From assembly GCF_003026105.1 (NCBI RefSeq), contig NZ_PYNW01000020.1, positions 1 through 49,801 of the forward strand: 49,801 bases of DNA, in the 5' to 3' direction. The stretch comes from Photobacterium sp. GB-56 (GTDB taxonomy: Bacteria > Pseudomonadota > Gammaproteobacteria > Enterobacterales > Vibrionaceae). The notes under the pieces were generated by a model, which was given only the letters and a program-made list of their open reading frames with translations, was not told where the DNA came from and did not search any database. Below, piece after piece: positions 8,161-17,106 of this stretch (position 1 is its first letter; each line of letters begins with the position of its first letter). The translations under genes and the position numbers were made by a program.

Positions 8161-10611
8161 TTAAGCCGCGTGATTGATTGAGTAATCAGGGTTTGTCTTT
8201 GCTGCTAATTGTTCAGGCTCAAAGTCATCAACATTAATCGTACGTAAACGACCTAATTCTGCACGGCGCAATAACTCAGCTTCAGCATGTTCAATTACAC
8301 CGAGTTCAAGCCCTTTATCTGCAACATTACCTAACTGTACAAACGGATATTTTTTGTTCGCAGCTTTACACACTCGATCATAAATCGGCTCAGCGGCAAG
8401 AATATCGTTAAGTGCAGCTTCCATCATACCGACTGGATTCCCTTCAGATGCTTCTAAGAATTGACCTCGACCTAGGCGATCTCGAGTTTCTGATGGTGTT
8501 TGTGCTAAACGAGCAACGGCATGATCTAAGTTATCACTTGGTTTGATACGACGTTGACCTAATGGGAACAATACAACACGTAGTGCGCCAGCAATGAACT
8601 TATTAGGGAAGTTACTTAGGAAGTCATCAAGGGCTGTTTCTGCTTGGTATAATGAATCCTGTAGACCCCAATGTACTAATGGAAGATCTTGCTGTTGATA
8701 ACCATCATCGGCATAACGTTTTAGTGTTGCTGATGATAAATAAAGCTGGCTAAGCACATCACCTAAACGGGCAGATAAACGCTCTTTACGTTTTAATGAA
8801 CCACCAAGCACAGCCATAGAAATATCAGCCAGTAGAGCAAGGTTAGCACTGTAGCGGTTGAGTTGTTGGTAATAACGTGTGGTTGCATCTTTACGTGGTG
8901 CGGATGAACCGTAGCCATCGGTAATACCTAACCAGAAAGAGCGTGCCATGTTACTTATCACGAAGCCAACATGCGCAAATACGGCTTTATCAAAGCTCTC
9001 TAAGGCTTGTTTTTTATCATCATTATAAGCAGCGTTCATCTCTTCTAACACATAAGGGTGACAACGGATGGCGCCTTGTCCAAAGATGATCATTGAACGT
9101 GTTAGAATATTCGCTCCTTCAACGGTGACTGCAATAGGTGCTCCTTGATAAGCACGAGCAATAAAGTTGCTCGGTCCCATACAAATCCCTTTACCACCGA
9201 CAATATCCATCGCATCAATCACACCGCGTTGGCTACGATGGGTACAATGGTATTTTACAATCGCAGAGATAACGGAAGGTTTTTCACCAAGATCGATACC
9301 CGCGACGGTTAGAGTACTGGCTGCATCTAAGACATAAGCATTACCCACAATACGTGCAAGTGGCTCTTCAATCCCCTCCATTTTACCAATAGGCATTTTA
9401 AATTGTCGACGAATACGAGCATAAGCCCCTGTTGCGATTGCTGCGGTTTTTAATCCACCCGTTGAATTAGACGGGAGCGTAATACCGCGACCCACCGATA
9501 GACATTCCACTAGCATACGCCATCCTTGGCCTGCCATTTCCTGACCACCGATAATAAAATCAATAGGAACAAAGATCTTGTTACCTTTAGTAGGACCATT
9601 TTGGAATGGTACATTAAGAGGGAAGTGACGACGGCCAATCTCAACGCCCTCTAGATCGGTTGGGATCAATGCACAAGTGATACCCAGATCTTTTTGATCT
9701 CCGAGTAAGTTGTCAGGATCCGAAAGTTTAAAGGCAAGACCTAGTACCGTAGCCACCGGTGCTAGAGTGATGTAACGTTTGTTCCATGTTAATTCCATAC
9801 CAAGAACTTCTTCGCCTTGCCACAGACCTTTTTTCACAATACCGAAATCTGGGATAGAACCAGCATCTGAGCCTGCTTCTGGGCTAGTTAAGGCAAAACA
9901 AGGGATTTCCTGGCCAGCTGCTAAGCGGGGTAAATAATGGTTTTTTTGCTCTTCAGTACCATAGTGTTGAAGCAGTTCACCTGGACCTAGTGAATTAGGC
10001 ACACCAACGGTTGATGATAATACCGCAGAAGCACCGGTTAATTTTTGCAGAACTAAAGATTGGGCATAAGCAGAAAACTCAAGTCCACCATATTGCTTTT
10101 TAATGATCATGGCGAAGAATTTATGATCTTTTAAGTATTGCCATACTTCGGGTGGTAGATCGGCAAGTTCATGGGTAATTTGAAAATCATTTACCATGCG
10201 GCAAAGTTCATTTACTGGTCCATCGAGAAAAGCTTGCTCTTCTGCTGAAAGGGTTGGTGCAGGGATATCATGGAGCTTTTTCCAGTCTGGATTACCACCA
10301 AATAAATCAGCTTCCCACCACACTGTACCCGCATCGATTGCTTCTTTTTCGGTACGAGACATTTCTGGCATGACACCTTGAAAGGCTTTTAACGCAGGAG
10401 CGGCGAGATATTTTTTACGTAAGGCTGGGATATTAAGAGGAATCGCAATCGCAGCGAAAATTAACCAACTAATAATACCTGTAATGGAAAAAACAGTACC
10501 AATTAATAGTGTTGCAGCAATTACTGCCGTAAAGGTTTTTAACGACGCGCGATGATACGCCAATATGAACATAACACCGATAAAACCAATGACATACGCA
10601 AGCGTAACCAT
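8161..10611 (-). CDS. fadE: Acyl-CoA dehydrogenase FadE
   Basis: An 816-residue FAD-dependent acyl-CoA dehydrogenase that catalyses the first step of beta-oxidation, making trans-2-enoyl-CoA. The length matches the large membrane-associated FadE of E. coli. The N-terminus has two to three hydrophobic helices (about residues 2-70), then the acyl-CoA dehydrogenase core: [15 protein letters not shown] (flavin and substrate loop), the middle beta domain, and the C-terminal helical domain with a family-specific extension (about 520-800). The start has AAGGAG at 10620-10625. It is divergent from the SulP gene across a 503-nt gap with candidate FadR operator and promoter upstream, fitting repression in the absence of long-chain fatty acids. 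Confidence 0.97.
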   Translation of the reverse strand: MVTLAYVIGFIGVMFILAYHRASLKTFTAVIAATLLIGTVFSITGIISWLIFAAIAIPLNIPALRKKYLAAPALKAFQGVMPEMSRTEKEAIDAGTVWWEADLFGGNPDWKKLHDIPAPTLSAEEQAFLDGPVNELCRMVNDFQITHELADLPPEVWQYLKDHKFFAMIIKKQYGGLEFSAYAQSLVLQKLTGASAVLSSTVGVPNSLGPGELLQHYGTEEQKNHYLPRLAAGQEIPCFALTSPEAGSDAGSIPDFGIVKKGLWQGEEVLGMELTWNKRYITLAPVATVLGLAFKLSDPDNLLGDQKDLGITCALIPTDLEGVEIGRRHFPLNVPFQNGPTKGNKIFVPIDFIIGGQEMAGQGWRMLVECLSVGRGITLPSNSTGGLKTAAIATGAYARIRRQFKMPIGKMEGIEEPLARIVGNAYVLDAASTLTVAGIDLGEKPSVISAIVKYHCTHRSQRGVIDAMDIVGGKGICMGPSNFIARAYQGAPIAVTVEGANILTRSMIIFGQGAIRCHPYVLEEMNAAYNDDKKQALESFDKAVFAHVGFVISNMARSFWLGITDGYGSSAPRKDATTRYYQQLNRYSANLALLADISMAVLGGSLKRKERLSARLGDVLSQLYLSSATLKRYADDGYQQQDLPLVHWGLQDSLYQAETALDDFLSNFPNKFIAGALRVVLFPLGQRRIKPSDNLDHAVARLAQTPSETRDRLGRGQFLEASEGNPVGMMEAALNDILAAEPIYDRVCKAANKKYPFVQLGNVADKGLELGVIEHAEAELLRRAELGRLRTINVDDFEPEQLAAKTNPDYSINHAA

Positions 10612-10724
10612 AGTGATTCTCCTTAATCTGTATAGTAAGACTACTTACACATCATCAAGAATAATCGAGCGACACCTGATTTCATGATGAAGAGTTCAGT
10701 ACATTGCTACACATTTTATTGTTA

Positions 10725-10752
10725 ATTGTAGGGTAATTATTATTAAGGTAAG
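10725..10752 (-). promoter_or_regulatory. Candidate sigma70 promoter of fadE
   Basis: On the minus strand a TACAAT -10 (plus 10725-10730) lies 16 nt from a weak -35 CTTACC (plus 10747-10752). The -10 is five of six to consensus. The start of transcription would fall about 105 nt upstream of the fadE ATG. Assigned from sequence pattern only. Confidence 0.4.
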
Positions 10753-10766
10753 AGGTCTTACCACTT
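10750..10766. promoter_or_regulatory. Candidate FadR operator upstream of fadE
   Basis: The 17-mer AAGAGGTCTTACCACTT keeps the central GGTC-N2-ACC core of the gammaproteobacterial FadR site (consensus close to ANCTGGTCNGACCNGNT). It overlaps the proposed fadE -35 element, where FadR would repress. A 7-bp inverted repeat GGTAAGA/TCTTACC (10747-10762) overlaps it. FadR control of fadE is established in E. coli; use of this exact site is inferred. Confidence 0.45.
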
Positions 10767-10940
10767 TTAAATTATTGTAATGCGTTTTTTAACAAAATGT
10801 AAAATAGTTTTTTGATATGAAAGTAAACTGTTATGTGTACAAAGTGGGCTGAGGTCAGGTTATTAAAGGGATTGATCGAAATCATTGTGACTATTTTTTT
10901 TACTTGCAGATTTTTAGCAGAGCGTTAACATACGCCGTGT

Positions 10941-10956
10941 TGTGATACTGTTCACG
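10941..10956. promoter_or_regulatory. Candidate CRP-cAMP binding site upstream of dauA
   Basis: TGTGATACTGTTCACG matches the CRP core TGTGA-N6-TCACA at nine of ten positions. It lies 166 nt before the SulP start and about 190 nt upstream of the proposed fadE promoter, so activation of the SulP gene is the more natural reading. A TG-extended TATTTC element at 10995-11003 would put the CRP centre near -61 relative to a start around 11010, a class I position. Confidence 0.5.
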
Positions 10957-11017
10957 TTATTTTGAGTGGTTGAGTTCTGACCATCTGTACTGAATGGTAT
11001 TTCCCTTTGTTGCCTTT

Positions 11018-11062
11018 CCCGATTCCGACTGACACATGCCCGCCGGACTCCCTTACATCGGG
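11018..11062 (+). promoter_or_regulatory. Structured leader segment before dauA
   Basis: A locally GC-rich segment can fold on itself: CCCGAT (11018-11023) with ATCGGG (11057-11062), then TCCG (11024-11027) with CGGA (11044-11047), leaving a 16-nt apical loop and a 9-nt bulge on the 3' side. It ends 52 nt before the SulP GTG start. I recognise no known riboswitch or sRNA family in it. No T-run follows, so it is not a simple terminator. Confidence 0.35.
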
Positions 11063-11114
11063 TTGACATCAATTCCTGTTTATCAAATGTACGCAAAGTA
11101 CAAGAGGTCTTGTT

Positions 11115-12806
11115 GTGTTGTTATTTCATGCTTTATCACAGGCGTGGAAGGATGGTTATTCCTTCTCTAAATTTCGTGCCGATATTGTATCGGGTATTAC
11201 GGTCGGTATTGTGGCGATTCCATTGGGGATGGCATTAGCAATTGCTGTCGGTGTGCCACCACAACATGGATTGTATACCGTCATTGTGGCGGGCTTTTTA
11301 GCGGCGTTATTAGGTGGTTCACGATTTAATATCACAGGCCCAACCGCAGCCTTTGTAGTCATCCTTTTACCGATCACTCAAAAATATGGCTTATCAGGCT
11401 TAATGTTAGCGACCATGATGTCAGGCATTATCCTGTTATTGATGGGCGTTTTCCGCTTAGGACAGCTGGTGGCGTATGTACCATACCCAGTTACCACCGG
11501 ATTTACTGCCGGTATCGGTTTTGTTATTGCTTTTTTACAACTTAAAGATTTATTAGGCCTACATCTTCAAGGTAGCCCAATCCATTTTCCTGAAAAAGTG
11601 ATGTCGTATGCCCATGCACTACCTACCACGAACTATGCTGATGCGATTGTCGGTGTGGTCACCATTTTTGTTTTTATTGGCTGGGCGAAATTAAAAACGC
11701 GTATTCCACCCCATTTAGTTTCATTACTGGTAGGGACGGTTTTAGCTTTAGCATTAAATAAATTTGGCCCTGAGCATGTGACTTTGCTGGGTGAAAAATT
11801 TAGCTACACCATTGGTAGCCTTGTAGGTCATGGTATTCCACAAGAAGCACCGCAGTTTATTGCGCTGTGGAAGTCCAATACATTTAATTGGGCCACCGTA
11901 ATTGAATTAATGCCTTCAGCATTAACTATCGCGATGCTAGGTTGTATCGAATCACTATTATGTGCGGTTGTAGCAGACGGTATGACAAGTAAAAAGCATA
12001 ATCCGAATGCAGAGCTTGTCGGTCAAGGGATCGCGAATATTGTCGTCCCTTTCTTTGGCGGAATTCCAGCAACGGCGGCGATTGCTCGCACAGCGACCAA
12101 TATTCGCTCTGGTGCGTTTTCACCGATATCTGGTATGACGCATGCGCTTTTTGTTTTAGCTGCGATGATTGTATTAGCACCAGCGCTATCGTTTGTTCCG
12201 ATGAGTGCGTTGGCTGGCTTACTGATCATGGTTGCGTGGAATATGTCTGAAGCACCTCACTTTGTGCATACATTAAAGGTTGCACCTCGTCGTGACGTTG
12301 CCGTCTTGATGACATGCTTTATCTTAACCGTTGCATTTGACATGGTTGTCGCTGTTATTGTCGGTTTATTACTTGCGGGCGTGTTATTTATTCAGCGTAT
12401 TGCGACATTAACGACAGTTACGATTTCACATGATGAGCATCCACATCTCAACTTTGGCGGTGATGTAGTGGTTTATGATATTAATGGCCCATTATTTTTT
12501 GCTGCGAGTGAGAAAGCTTTTTCTGTTATTGAACATGCAACGACAGAAACGCGTGCGGTTGTGCTCGATTTTAGTGATGTATCAACCATTGATATTACGG
12601 CGATTCATGCCTTTGATATGGCGTTAGATCGCTTGTCTAAGTTACCTGTCTATTTATTAGGTACGCAGCCGCATGTTGAACGTAAACTCTACCATGCTGG
12701 AATATTTGAAGCTGAGAATGTGCATTTAGCTCACTCTGTTAGTCAATTACAGCAAGTTTTACTGATTAATTCTCACAATCATTCTGATCAGGAGTCGACA
12801 CTGTAA
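11115..12806 (+). CDS. dauA: SulP-family anion transporter with STAS domain (DauA-like)
   Basis: A 563-residue inner-membrane transporter close to E. coli DauA (YchM), described as a C4-dicarboxylate transporter. The membrane part (about residues 15-430) carries the SulP signature: GITVGIVAIPLGMALAIAVG, GGSRFNITGPTAAFVV and FGGIPATAAIARTATNIRSG. The C-terminal STAS domain (about 440-550) has the GPLFFAASE strand and VVLDFSDVSTIDITAI. The start is a GTG at 11115 with AGAGG at 11103-11107; an in-frame stop at 11064 and no upstream ATG rule out a longer form. It lies between fadE and gmhA, which are adjacent in E. coli, so its position is lineage-specific. Substrate (succinate, sulfate or bicarbonate) cannot be read from sequence. 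Confidence 0.9.
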   Translation: MLLFHALSQAWKDGYSFSKFRADIVSGITVGIVAIPLGMALAIAVGVPPQHGLYTVIVAGFLAALLGGSRFNITGPTAAFVVILLPITQKYGLSGLMLATMMSGIILLLMGVFRLGQLVAYVPYPVTTGFTAGIGFVIAFLQLKDLLGLHLQGSPIHFPEKVMSYAHALPTTNYADAIVGVVTIFVFIGWAKLKTRIPPHLVSLLVGTVLALALNKFGPEHVTLLGEKFSYTIGSLVGHGIPQEAPQFIALWKSNTFNWATVIELMPSALTIAMLGCIESLLCAVVADGMTSKKHNPNAELVGQGIANIVVPFFGGIPATAAIARTATNIRSGAFSPISGMTHALFVLAAMIVLAPALSFVPMSALAGLLIMVAWNMSEAPHFVHTLKVAPRRDVAVLMTCFILTVAFDMVVAVIVGLLLAGVLFIQRIATLTTVTISHDEHPHLNFGGDVVVYDINGPLFFAASEKAFSVIEHATTETRAVVLDFSDVSTIDITAIHAFDMALDRLSKLPVYLLGTQPHVERKLYHAGIFEAENVHLAHSVSQLQQVLLINSHNHSDQESTL

Positions 12807-12849
12807 GTTATTTGTATGTAAACTGCGAATAACGGTGTATTTAAAACAT

Positions 12850-12874
12850 CAAGCGGGTATTTACCCGCTTGATT
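12850..12874 (+). terminator. Hairpin after dauA
   Basis: CAAGCGGGT (12850-12858) and ACCCGCTTG (12863-12871) form a perfect 9-bp stem with a 4-nt loop, followed by a short T-run only. A likely terminator separating the SulP gene from gmhA. Confidence 0.7.
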
Positions 12875-12905
12875 TGTATCTAAAGAATAATAGAGAGAAT
12901 CGCTT

Positions 12906-13487
12906 ATGTATCAGGATCTGATCCGCGCTGAATTAACAGATGCAGCTGATGTACTCAATCGCTTTTTAAGTGATGATAAAAACCTTGCAGATATTGAGGC
13001 GGCAGCAAAGTTATTGGCTGATTCCTTTAAACAAGGCGGTAAAGTATTGTCTTGCGGTAACGGTGGATCGCATTGTGATGCAATGCACTTTGCTGAAGAA
13101 CTAACAGGTCGTTACCGTGAAAACCGCCCTGGTTATCCTGGTATTGCGATTTCTGATCCAAGCCACTTATCGTGTGTAAGTAATGACTTCGGTTATGAAT
13201 ACGTATTTTCACGCTATTTAGAAGCTGTTGGCGCTAAAGGTGATGTATTGTTTGGTTTGTCTACTTCTGGTAATTCAGGCAATATTTTAAAGGCAATTGA
13301 AGCGGCAAAGGCCAAAGGCATGAAGACAATAGCCTTAACCGGTAAAGATGGTGGTCAAATGGCTGGCTTAGCGGATGTTGAAATTCGTGTTCCTCACTTT
13401 GGTTATGCGGATCGCATTCAAGAAATCCATATTAAGATTATTCATATTTTAATTATGCTAGTGGAAAAGGAAATGGCAGCAGAATAA
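12906..13487 (+). CDS. gmhA: D-sedoheptulose 7-phosphate isomerase
   Basis: A 193-residue SIS-domain enzyme that makes D-glycero-D-manno-heptose 7-phosphate, the first step of ADP-heptose synthesis for the lipopolysaccharide core. The phosphate-binding loops [10 protein letters not shown] (50-59) and STSGNSGN (119-126) are present. E65, Q172 and H180, which correspond to E. coli catalytic residues, are kept. It begins 31 nt after the preceding hairpin and is followed by a yafJ-type gene as in E. coli (lpcA-yafJ). Confidence 0.97.
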   Translation: MYQDLIRAELTDAADVLNRFLSDDKNLADIEAAAKLLADSFKQGGKVLSCGNGGSHCDAMHFAEELTGRYRENRPGYPGIAISDPSHLSCVSNDFGYEYVFSRYLEAVGAKGDVLFGLSTSGNSGNILKAIEAAKAKGMKTIALTGKDGGQMAGLADVEIRVPHFGYADRIQEIHIKIIHILIMLVEKEMAAE

Positions 13488-13549
13488 GCCTTAGGTCATT
13501 CTGGCTATCGATAAGTATCGTTAATCAATAATAAAGGGCATAAAGGAAA

Positions 13550-14347
13550 ATGTGTGAATTGCTAGGCATGAGCGCAAATGTGCCAACAGATATTTGTTTT
13601 AGTTTTACGGGATTAATGCAGCGAGGAGGCAATACAGGTCCTCATCGCGATGGTTGGGGCATTACGTTTTATGAGGGTAAAGGTTTTCGAACCTTTAAAG
13701 ATCCGAATCCAAGCTGTCAGTCCCGTATTGCTGAATTAGTCCAACAATATCCGATAAAAAGTCGTGCAGTGGTAAGCCATATTCGCCAAGCTAACCGAGG
13801 AGCGGTGAATTTAGAAAACACCCATCCTTTTACGCGTGAGTTATGGGGTAATTATTGGACGTTTGCTCATAATGGTCAGCTAACGGGTTATGAGAGTTTA
13901 GAAACAGGTCGTCATAAAGCGGTAGGTGATACCGACAGTGAAATTGCTTTTTGCTGGTTACTCAATCAACTTGAGTCTAGATTTCCAGAATTACCTGACG
14001 ATTTAAACCCAGTATTTAGTTACTTTGCTCAGTGTTGTGATCAGTTACGTCAGCTTGGCGTTTATAATATGCTGTTAAGCAATGGTGAGTACGTACTTAC
14101 CTATTGCACTAATAATTTACATTGGATCACGCGTCGAGCACCATTTGGACAAGCATCATTAATTGATGAAGATGTCACGATTGATTTTAAGCAAGAAACA
14201 ACTCCTGATGATGTTGTGACAGTTATCGCTACTCAGCCATTAACCAATGATGAAAATTGGCACAAAATGGCAACAGGCGAGTTTATTGTGTTTCACTTTG
14301 GTGAGCCTGTTTTCAACCAGTTAGTGGCTGAAGGTAAAACAGAATAA
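13550..14347 (+). CDS. yafJ: Class II glutamine amidotransferase, YafJ type
   Basis: A 265-residue N-terminal nucleophile amidotransferase. The protein starts MCELLGMS, so removal of Met exposes Cys2 as nucleophile. Other GATase-II motifs are HRDGWG (39-44), SHIRQANRG (about 79-87) and FAHNGQLTGYE (about 104-114). There is no synthase domain attached, so it is a stand-alone glutaminase-like protein whose acceptor is unknown. AAAGGAAA precedes the ATG. It follows gmhA by 62 nt on the same strand as in E. coli and is closed by a bidirectional terminator. Confidence 0.9.
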   Translation: MCELLGMSANVPTDICFSFTGLMQRGGNTGPHRDGWGITFYEGKGFRTFKDPNPSCQSRIAELVQQYPIKSRAVVSHIRQANRGAVNLENTHPFTRELWGNYWTFAHNGQLTGYESLETGRHKAVGDTDSEIAFCWLLNQLESRFPELPDDLNPVFSYFAQCCDQLRQLGVYNMLLSNGEYVLTYCTNNLHWITRRAPFGQASLIDEDVTIDFKQETTPDDVVTVIATQPLTNDENWHKMATGEFIVFHFGEPVFNQLVAEGKTE

Positions 14348-14391
14348 TGGTTATTTTCTGTCACTATTGAAGTGGTATTATCTGCAATAGT

Positions 14392-14420
14392 AAAAAGGCG
14401 ATCTTACGATCGCCTTTTTT
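14392..14420. terminator. Bidirectional terminator between yafJ and purN
   Basis: AAAAAGGCGATC and GATCGCCTTTTTT pair perfectly around TTAC. It lies between convergent genes; the purN stop codon sits inside the T-run. Confidence 0.93.
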
Positions 14421-15063
14421 ATTGTGCTGCATATCCTTGAGCGGGGAGTTCAATACCATCTAGGATAGCTTTGCCGTCACTACTCATGGTCAAACGATTT
14501 TCCGCTAACCATTGAGTTACAAGTGGATAAATAGCATGTTCTTGCTTTTGAACACGAGCTGTTACTTCTTCAACGGTGTCATTGTCAAAAATAGGCACTC
14601 TGGCTTGTAAAATAACAGGGCCGCCATCCAATTCTTCTGTTACGAAGTGGACACTGGTGCCATGTACGTCATCGCCAGCATCCATCGCTCGTTGGTGAGT
14701 ATTTAAGCCGGGATACTTAGGAAGGAGTGATGGGTGAATATTTAGCATCTTTCCTTTAAAGCGACGAACAAAGCCTGCGCTCAAAATACGCATAAATCCG
14801 GCTAAAATAACCACATCGGGTTTGAACTGTTCAATACAATCCGCTAAGGCTTCATCATATTGTTCACGGTCAGTATACTGATTAGGCGCAATATGTATCG
14901 CTTCAATATTGGCATTACGCGCACGTTCTAACCCATAAGCATTTTCTTTATTTGAGATCACAGCGGTTATTTGACTGTTTTTAATCAAACCTGCACTGCA
15001 TGCATCGATAATCGCTTGGAGATTACTTCCGCTACCTGAAATAAGGACGACGATATTTTTCAT
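14419..15063 (-). CDS. purN: Phosphoribosylglycinamide formyltransferase 1
   Basis: A 214-residue enzyme that transfers a formyl group from 10-formyltetrahydrofolate to GAR, the third step of purine synthesis. It shows GSGSN (10-14) for phosphate binding and the catalytic triad N108, H110 and D146 in NIHPSLLPKYPG and EELDGGPV. I chose the ATG at 15063 (MKNIVVLISG), which fits the family N-terminus; an in-frame ATG at 15078 adds five residues, and neither has a clear Shine-Dalgarno. It is downstream of purM with a 100-nt gap containing a strong hairpin. Confidence 0.97.
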   Translation of the reverse strand: MKNIVVLISGSGSNLQAIIDACSAGLIKNSQITAVISNKENAYGLERARNANIEAIHIAPNQYTDREQYDEALADCIEQFKPDVVILAGFMRILSAGFVRRFKGKMLNIHPSLLPKYPGLNTHQRAMDAGDDVHGTSVHFVTEELDGGPVILQARVPIFDNDTVEEVTARVQKQEHAIYPLVTQWLAENRLTMSSDGKAILDGIELPAQGYAAQ

Positions 15064-15108
15064 ATTTGGTACTACCATTTATTGAAAGGTTATCGGTATG
15101 TAGATAGC

Positions 15109-15139
15109 AGAATGAGGACATAGCGTCCTCATTCTTTTT
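15109..15139 (+). terminator. Plus-strand-oriented terminator hairpin between purM and purN
   Basis: AGAATGAGGAC (15109-15119) and GTCCTCATTCT (15125-15135) make a perfect 11-bp stem with a 5-nt loop, followed by TTTTTATT on the plus strand. The flanking genes are on the minus strand, where the hairpin has an A-tract before it and no T-tract after. It would therefore stop plus-strand (antisense) transcription, or act as a stabilising or attenuating stem within the purMN mRNA. Confidence 0.7.
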
Positions 15140-15163
15140 ATTACGAGTCAGCACTGTTGAGAG

Positions 15164-16204
15164 TTATTTGATCTCGACTTGCTCTTCGTTATCAGCAGCG
15201 TTTGCAATTTCACCTAGTAGCCATGCGTTTTCGCCTTCAGCATTTAGGATATCAATGGCTTGTTGTGCTTGATCTTGTGGAAGGGCAATGACAAGGCCAA
15301 CACCACAGTTAAACGTACGGTACATTTCGTAAGTTTCGACATTACCTGCAGTTTGTAGCCAGTTGAAGATGGCAGGCCATTGCCAGCTTGCACCATTTAC
15401 AACCGCTTTTGTGCCTTTAGGAAGTACACGTGGGATATTTTCCCAGAAACCACCACCTGTAATGTGTGAAATAGCATGTACGTCACAGCTTTCCATCATT
15501 TTTAGCGTTGATTTAACGTAAATTTTAGTTGGTGTTAATAGATGTTCAGAAAGTGTTTTACCTTCTAATTCTTGATTCAAATCGGCATTGGAAACGTCAA
15601 TGATTTTACGTACTAATGAGTAACCGTTTGAGTGTGGGCCGCTTGAACCGACAGCGATAAGTGCATCACCAGCCGTCACTTTTGAGCCATCGATGATATC
15701 TGCTTTTTCAACAACACCAACGCAGAAACCTGCCACGTCATAATCTTCACCGTGGTACATACCCGGCATTTCAGCAGTTTCACCACCAATTAGAGCACAA
15801 CCTGATTGGATACAGCCTTCGCCAATACCTGTTACAACACTTGCTGCTGTATCAATATCTAACTTACCGGTTGCGTAGTAATCAAGGAAGAACAGAGGTT
15901 CAGCACCTTGAACAATAAGATCGTTCACACACATAGCAACCAGATCGATACCGATTGAATCGTGTTGGTTTAAATCCATAGCCAAGCGAAGTTTAGTTCC
16001 TACACCATCCGTGCCTGAAACTAAAACGGGCTCTTTATATTTGGTTGGTAGTGAACAAAGTGCACCAAAACCACCAATTCCCCCCATAACTTCTGGGCGA
16101 TGAGTACGTTTTACCACCCCTTTAATACGGTCTACTAATGCATTACCGGCATCGATATCAACACCAGCATCTTTGTAACTAAGAGAAGAGTTTTTGTCGC
16201 TCAC
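15164..16204 (-). CDS. purM: Phosphoribosylformylglycinamidine cyclo-ligase (AIR synthetase)
   Basis: A 346-residue ATP-dependent enzyme that closes the imidazole ring to give AIR in purine synthesis. It is essentially full length relative to E. coli PurM (345). The N-terminal [15 protein letters not shown], the [10 protein letters not shown] loop, [11 protein letters not shown] and [10 protein letters not shown] segments, and the glycine-rich [13 protein letters not shown] near residue 245 are typical PurM signatures. It heads the purMN unit, with a PurR box about 65 nt upstream of its start and divergent from upp. Confidence 0.98.
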   Translation of the reverse strand: MSDKNSSLSYKDAGVDIDAGNALVDRIKGVVKRTHRPEVMGGIGGFGALCSLPTKYKEPVLVSGTDGVGTKLRLAMDLNQHDSIGIDLVAMCVNDLIVQGAEPLFFLDYYATGKLDIDTAASVVTGIGEGCIQSGCALIGGETAEMPGMYHGEDYDVAGFCVGVVEKADIIDGSKVTAGDALIAVGSSGPHSNGYSLVRKIIDVSNADLNQELEGKTLSEHLLTPTKIYVKSTLKMMESCDVHAISHITGGGFWENIPRVLPKGTKAVVNGASWQWPAIFNWLQTAGNVETYEMYRTFNCGVGLVIALPQDQAQQAIDILNAEGENAWLLGEIANAADNEEQVEIK

Positions 16205-16268
16205 AGATGATCCCTCAACGTATTAAAGTAAAAAAAGCGAATACATGATAACAGCAGTCACCGTCTAA

Positions 16269-16284
16269 AGGAAAACGTTTGCGT
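16269..16284. promoter_or_regulatory. PurR operator of purMN
   Basis: Read on the minus strand the 16-mer is ACGCAAACGTTTTCCT, an exact fit to the E. coli PurR consensus ACGCAAACGTTTTCNT. It lies 65 nt upstream of purM in the purM-upp divergent gap, so hypoxanthine- or guanine-bound PurR should repress purMN. It also lies about 114 nt upstream of upp and could reach that promoter. Confidence 0.9.
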
Positions 16285-16397
16285 CAATTTTTTTAGCTGG
16301 ATATTAAGTAAACAGTTAAACGTTTACTACTATCTGAAATCGTTTGGCTTAGTATATAATAATGCGATTTTATTTTTTAATTGCTCAGGAGTCAGAG

Positions 16398-17024
16398 ATG
16401 AAAGTCGTTGAGGTAAAACACCCACTGGTTAAACATAAGATTGGTCTTATGCGCGAAGGTGACATCAGCACTAAGCGTTTCCGTGAGTTAGCAACTGAAG
16501 TTGGTAGCCTACTGACATATGAAGCGACTTCAGACTTCGAGACAGAAAAAGTTACGATTGAAGGTTGGAATGGTCCAGTAGAAATTGACCAGATCAAAGG
16601 TAAAAAAGTAACGGTAGTGCCTATTCTGCGTGCTGGTCTTGGCATGATGGATGGCGTACTTGAGCATATGCCAAGTGCACGTATCAGCGTTGTTGGTATT
16701 TACCGTGATGAAGAAACGCTTGAGCCTGTTCCATACTTCAACAAGCTAGCATCAAACATTGATGAGCGTATTGCGCTTGTTGTTGATCCAATGCTAGCAA
16801 CGGGTGGCTCTATGATTGCAACACTGGATTTGTTAAAAGAGCACGGTTGTACGCAATTTAAAGTACTAGTATTAGTAGCAGCACCTGAAGGTATTGCTGC
16901 ATTAGAAAAAGCACACCCAGATGTTGAGCTATACACAGCTGCAATTGATGAGAAGCTAAACGATAAAGGTTATATCGTTCCTGGTTTAGGTGATGCTGGT
17001 GATAAAATCTTCGGTACTAAGTAA
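16398..17024 (+). CDS. upp: Uracil phosphoribosyltransferase
   Basis: A 208-residue enzyme converting uracil plus PRPP into UMP for pyrimidine salvage, equal in length to E. coli Upp. The PRPP-binding loop is seen as [12 protein letters not shown], and the C-terminal [13 protein letters not shown] uracil-binding region is intact. The ATG at 16398 has AGGAG at 16387-16391; an upstream in-frame ATG at 16362 overlaps a TATAAT promoter element (16355-16360) and is rejected. The usual partner uracil permease gene is next door but decayed (see 17107-17413). Confidence 0.98.
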   Translation: MKVVEVKHPLVKHKIGLMREGDISTKRFRELATEVGSLLTYEATSDFETEKVTIEGWNGPVEIDQIKGKKVTVVPILRAGLGMMDGVLEHMPSARISVVGIYRDEETLEPVPYFNKLASNIDERIALVVDPMLATGGSMIATLDLLKEHGCTQFKVLVLVAAPEGIAALEKAHPDVELYTAAIDEKLNDKGYIVPGLGDAGDKIFGTK

Positions 17025-17045
17025 CTTAGTAGCCAAGATTAAAAT

Positions 17046-17073
17046 AAAACCGGACATGACGTCCGGTTTTTTA
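17046..17073 (+). terminator. Terminator after upp
   Basis: CCGGAC (17050-17055) and GTCCGG (17061-17066) close a 5-nt loop; the A-tract and T-tract extend the stem. It is followed by TTTTTTATTT. Confidence 0.92.
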
Positions 17074-17106
17074 TTTCTGAAAAGTGCTAAATATTAAGGT
17101 AAGTAA

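Larger units (their letters stand above)
10612..11114. other. fadE-dauA divergent intergenic region
   Basis: A 503-nt gene-free stretch between the divergent starts of fadE and the SulP gene. It holds a candidate fadE promoter and FadR site (10725-10766), a candidate CRP site (10941-10956) and a locally GC-rich, hairpin-forming segment (about 11010-11065) directly upstream of the SulP start. A 60-codon minus-strand open frame (10914-11096) shows no family features and overlaps these signals; I do not treat it as a gene. Confidence 0.8.

Noticed and set aside
10914..11096. 60-codon minus-strand open frame upstream of dauA
   Set aside because: No family features, a composition driven by the GC-rich patch, and overlap with the CRP site and leader hairpin. 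Treated as regulatory DNA.
11036..11170. Plus-strand open frame (44 codons) starting ATG at 11036
   Set aside because: It runs into the start of the SulP gene in another frame, has no ribosome site and codes no recognisable peptide.
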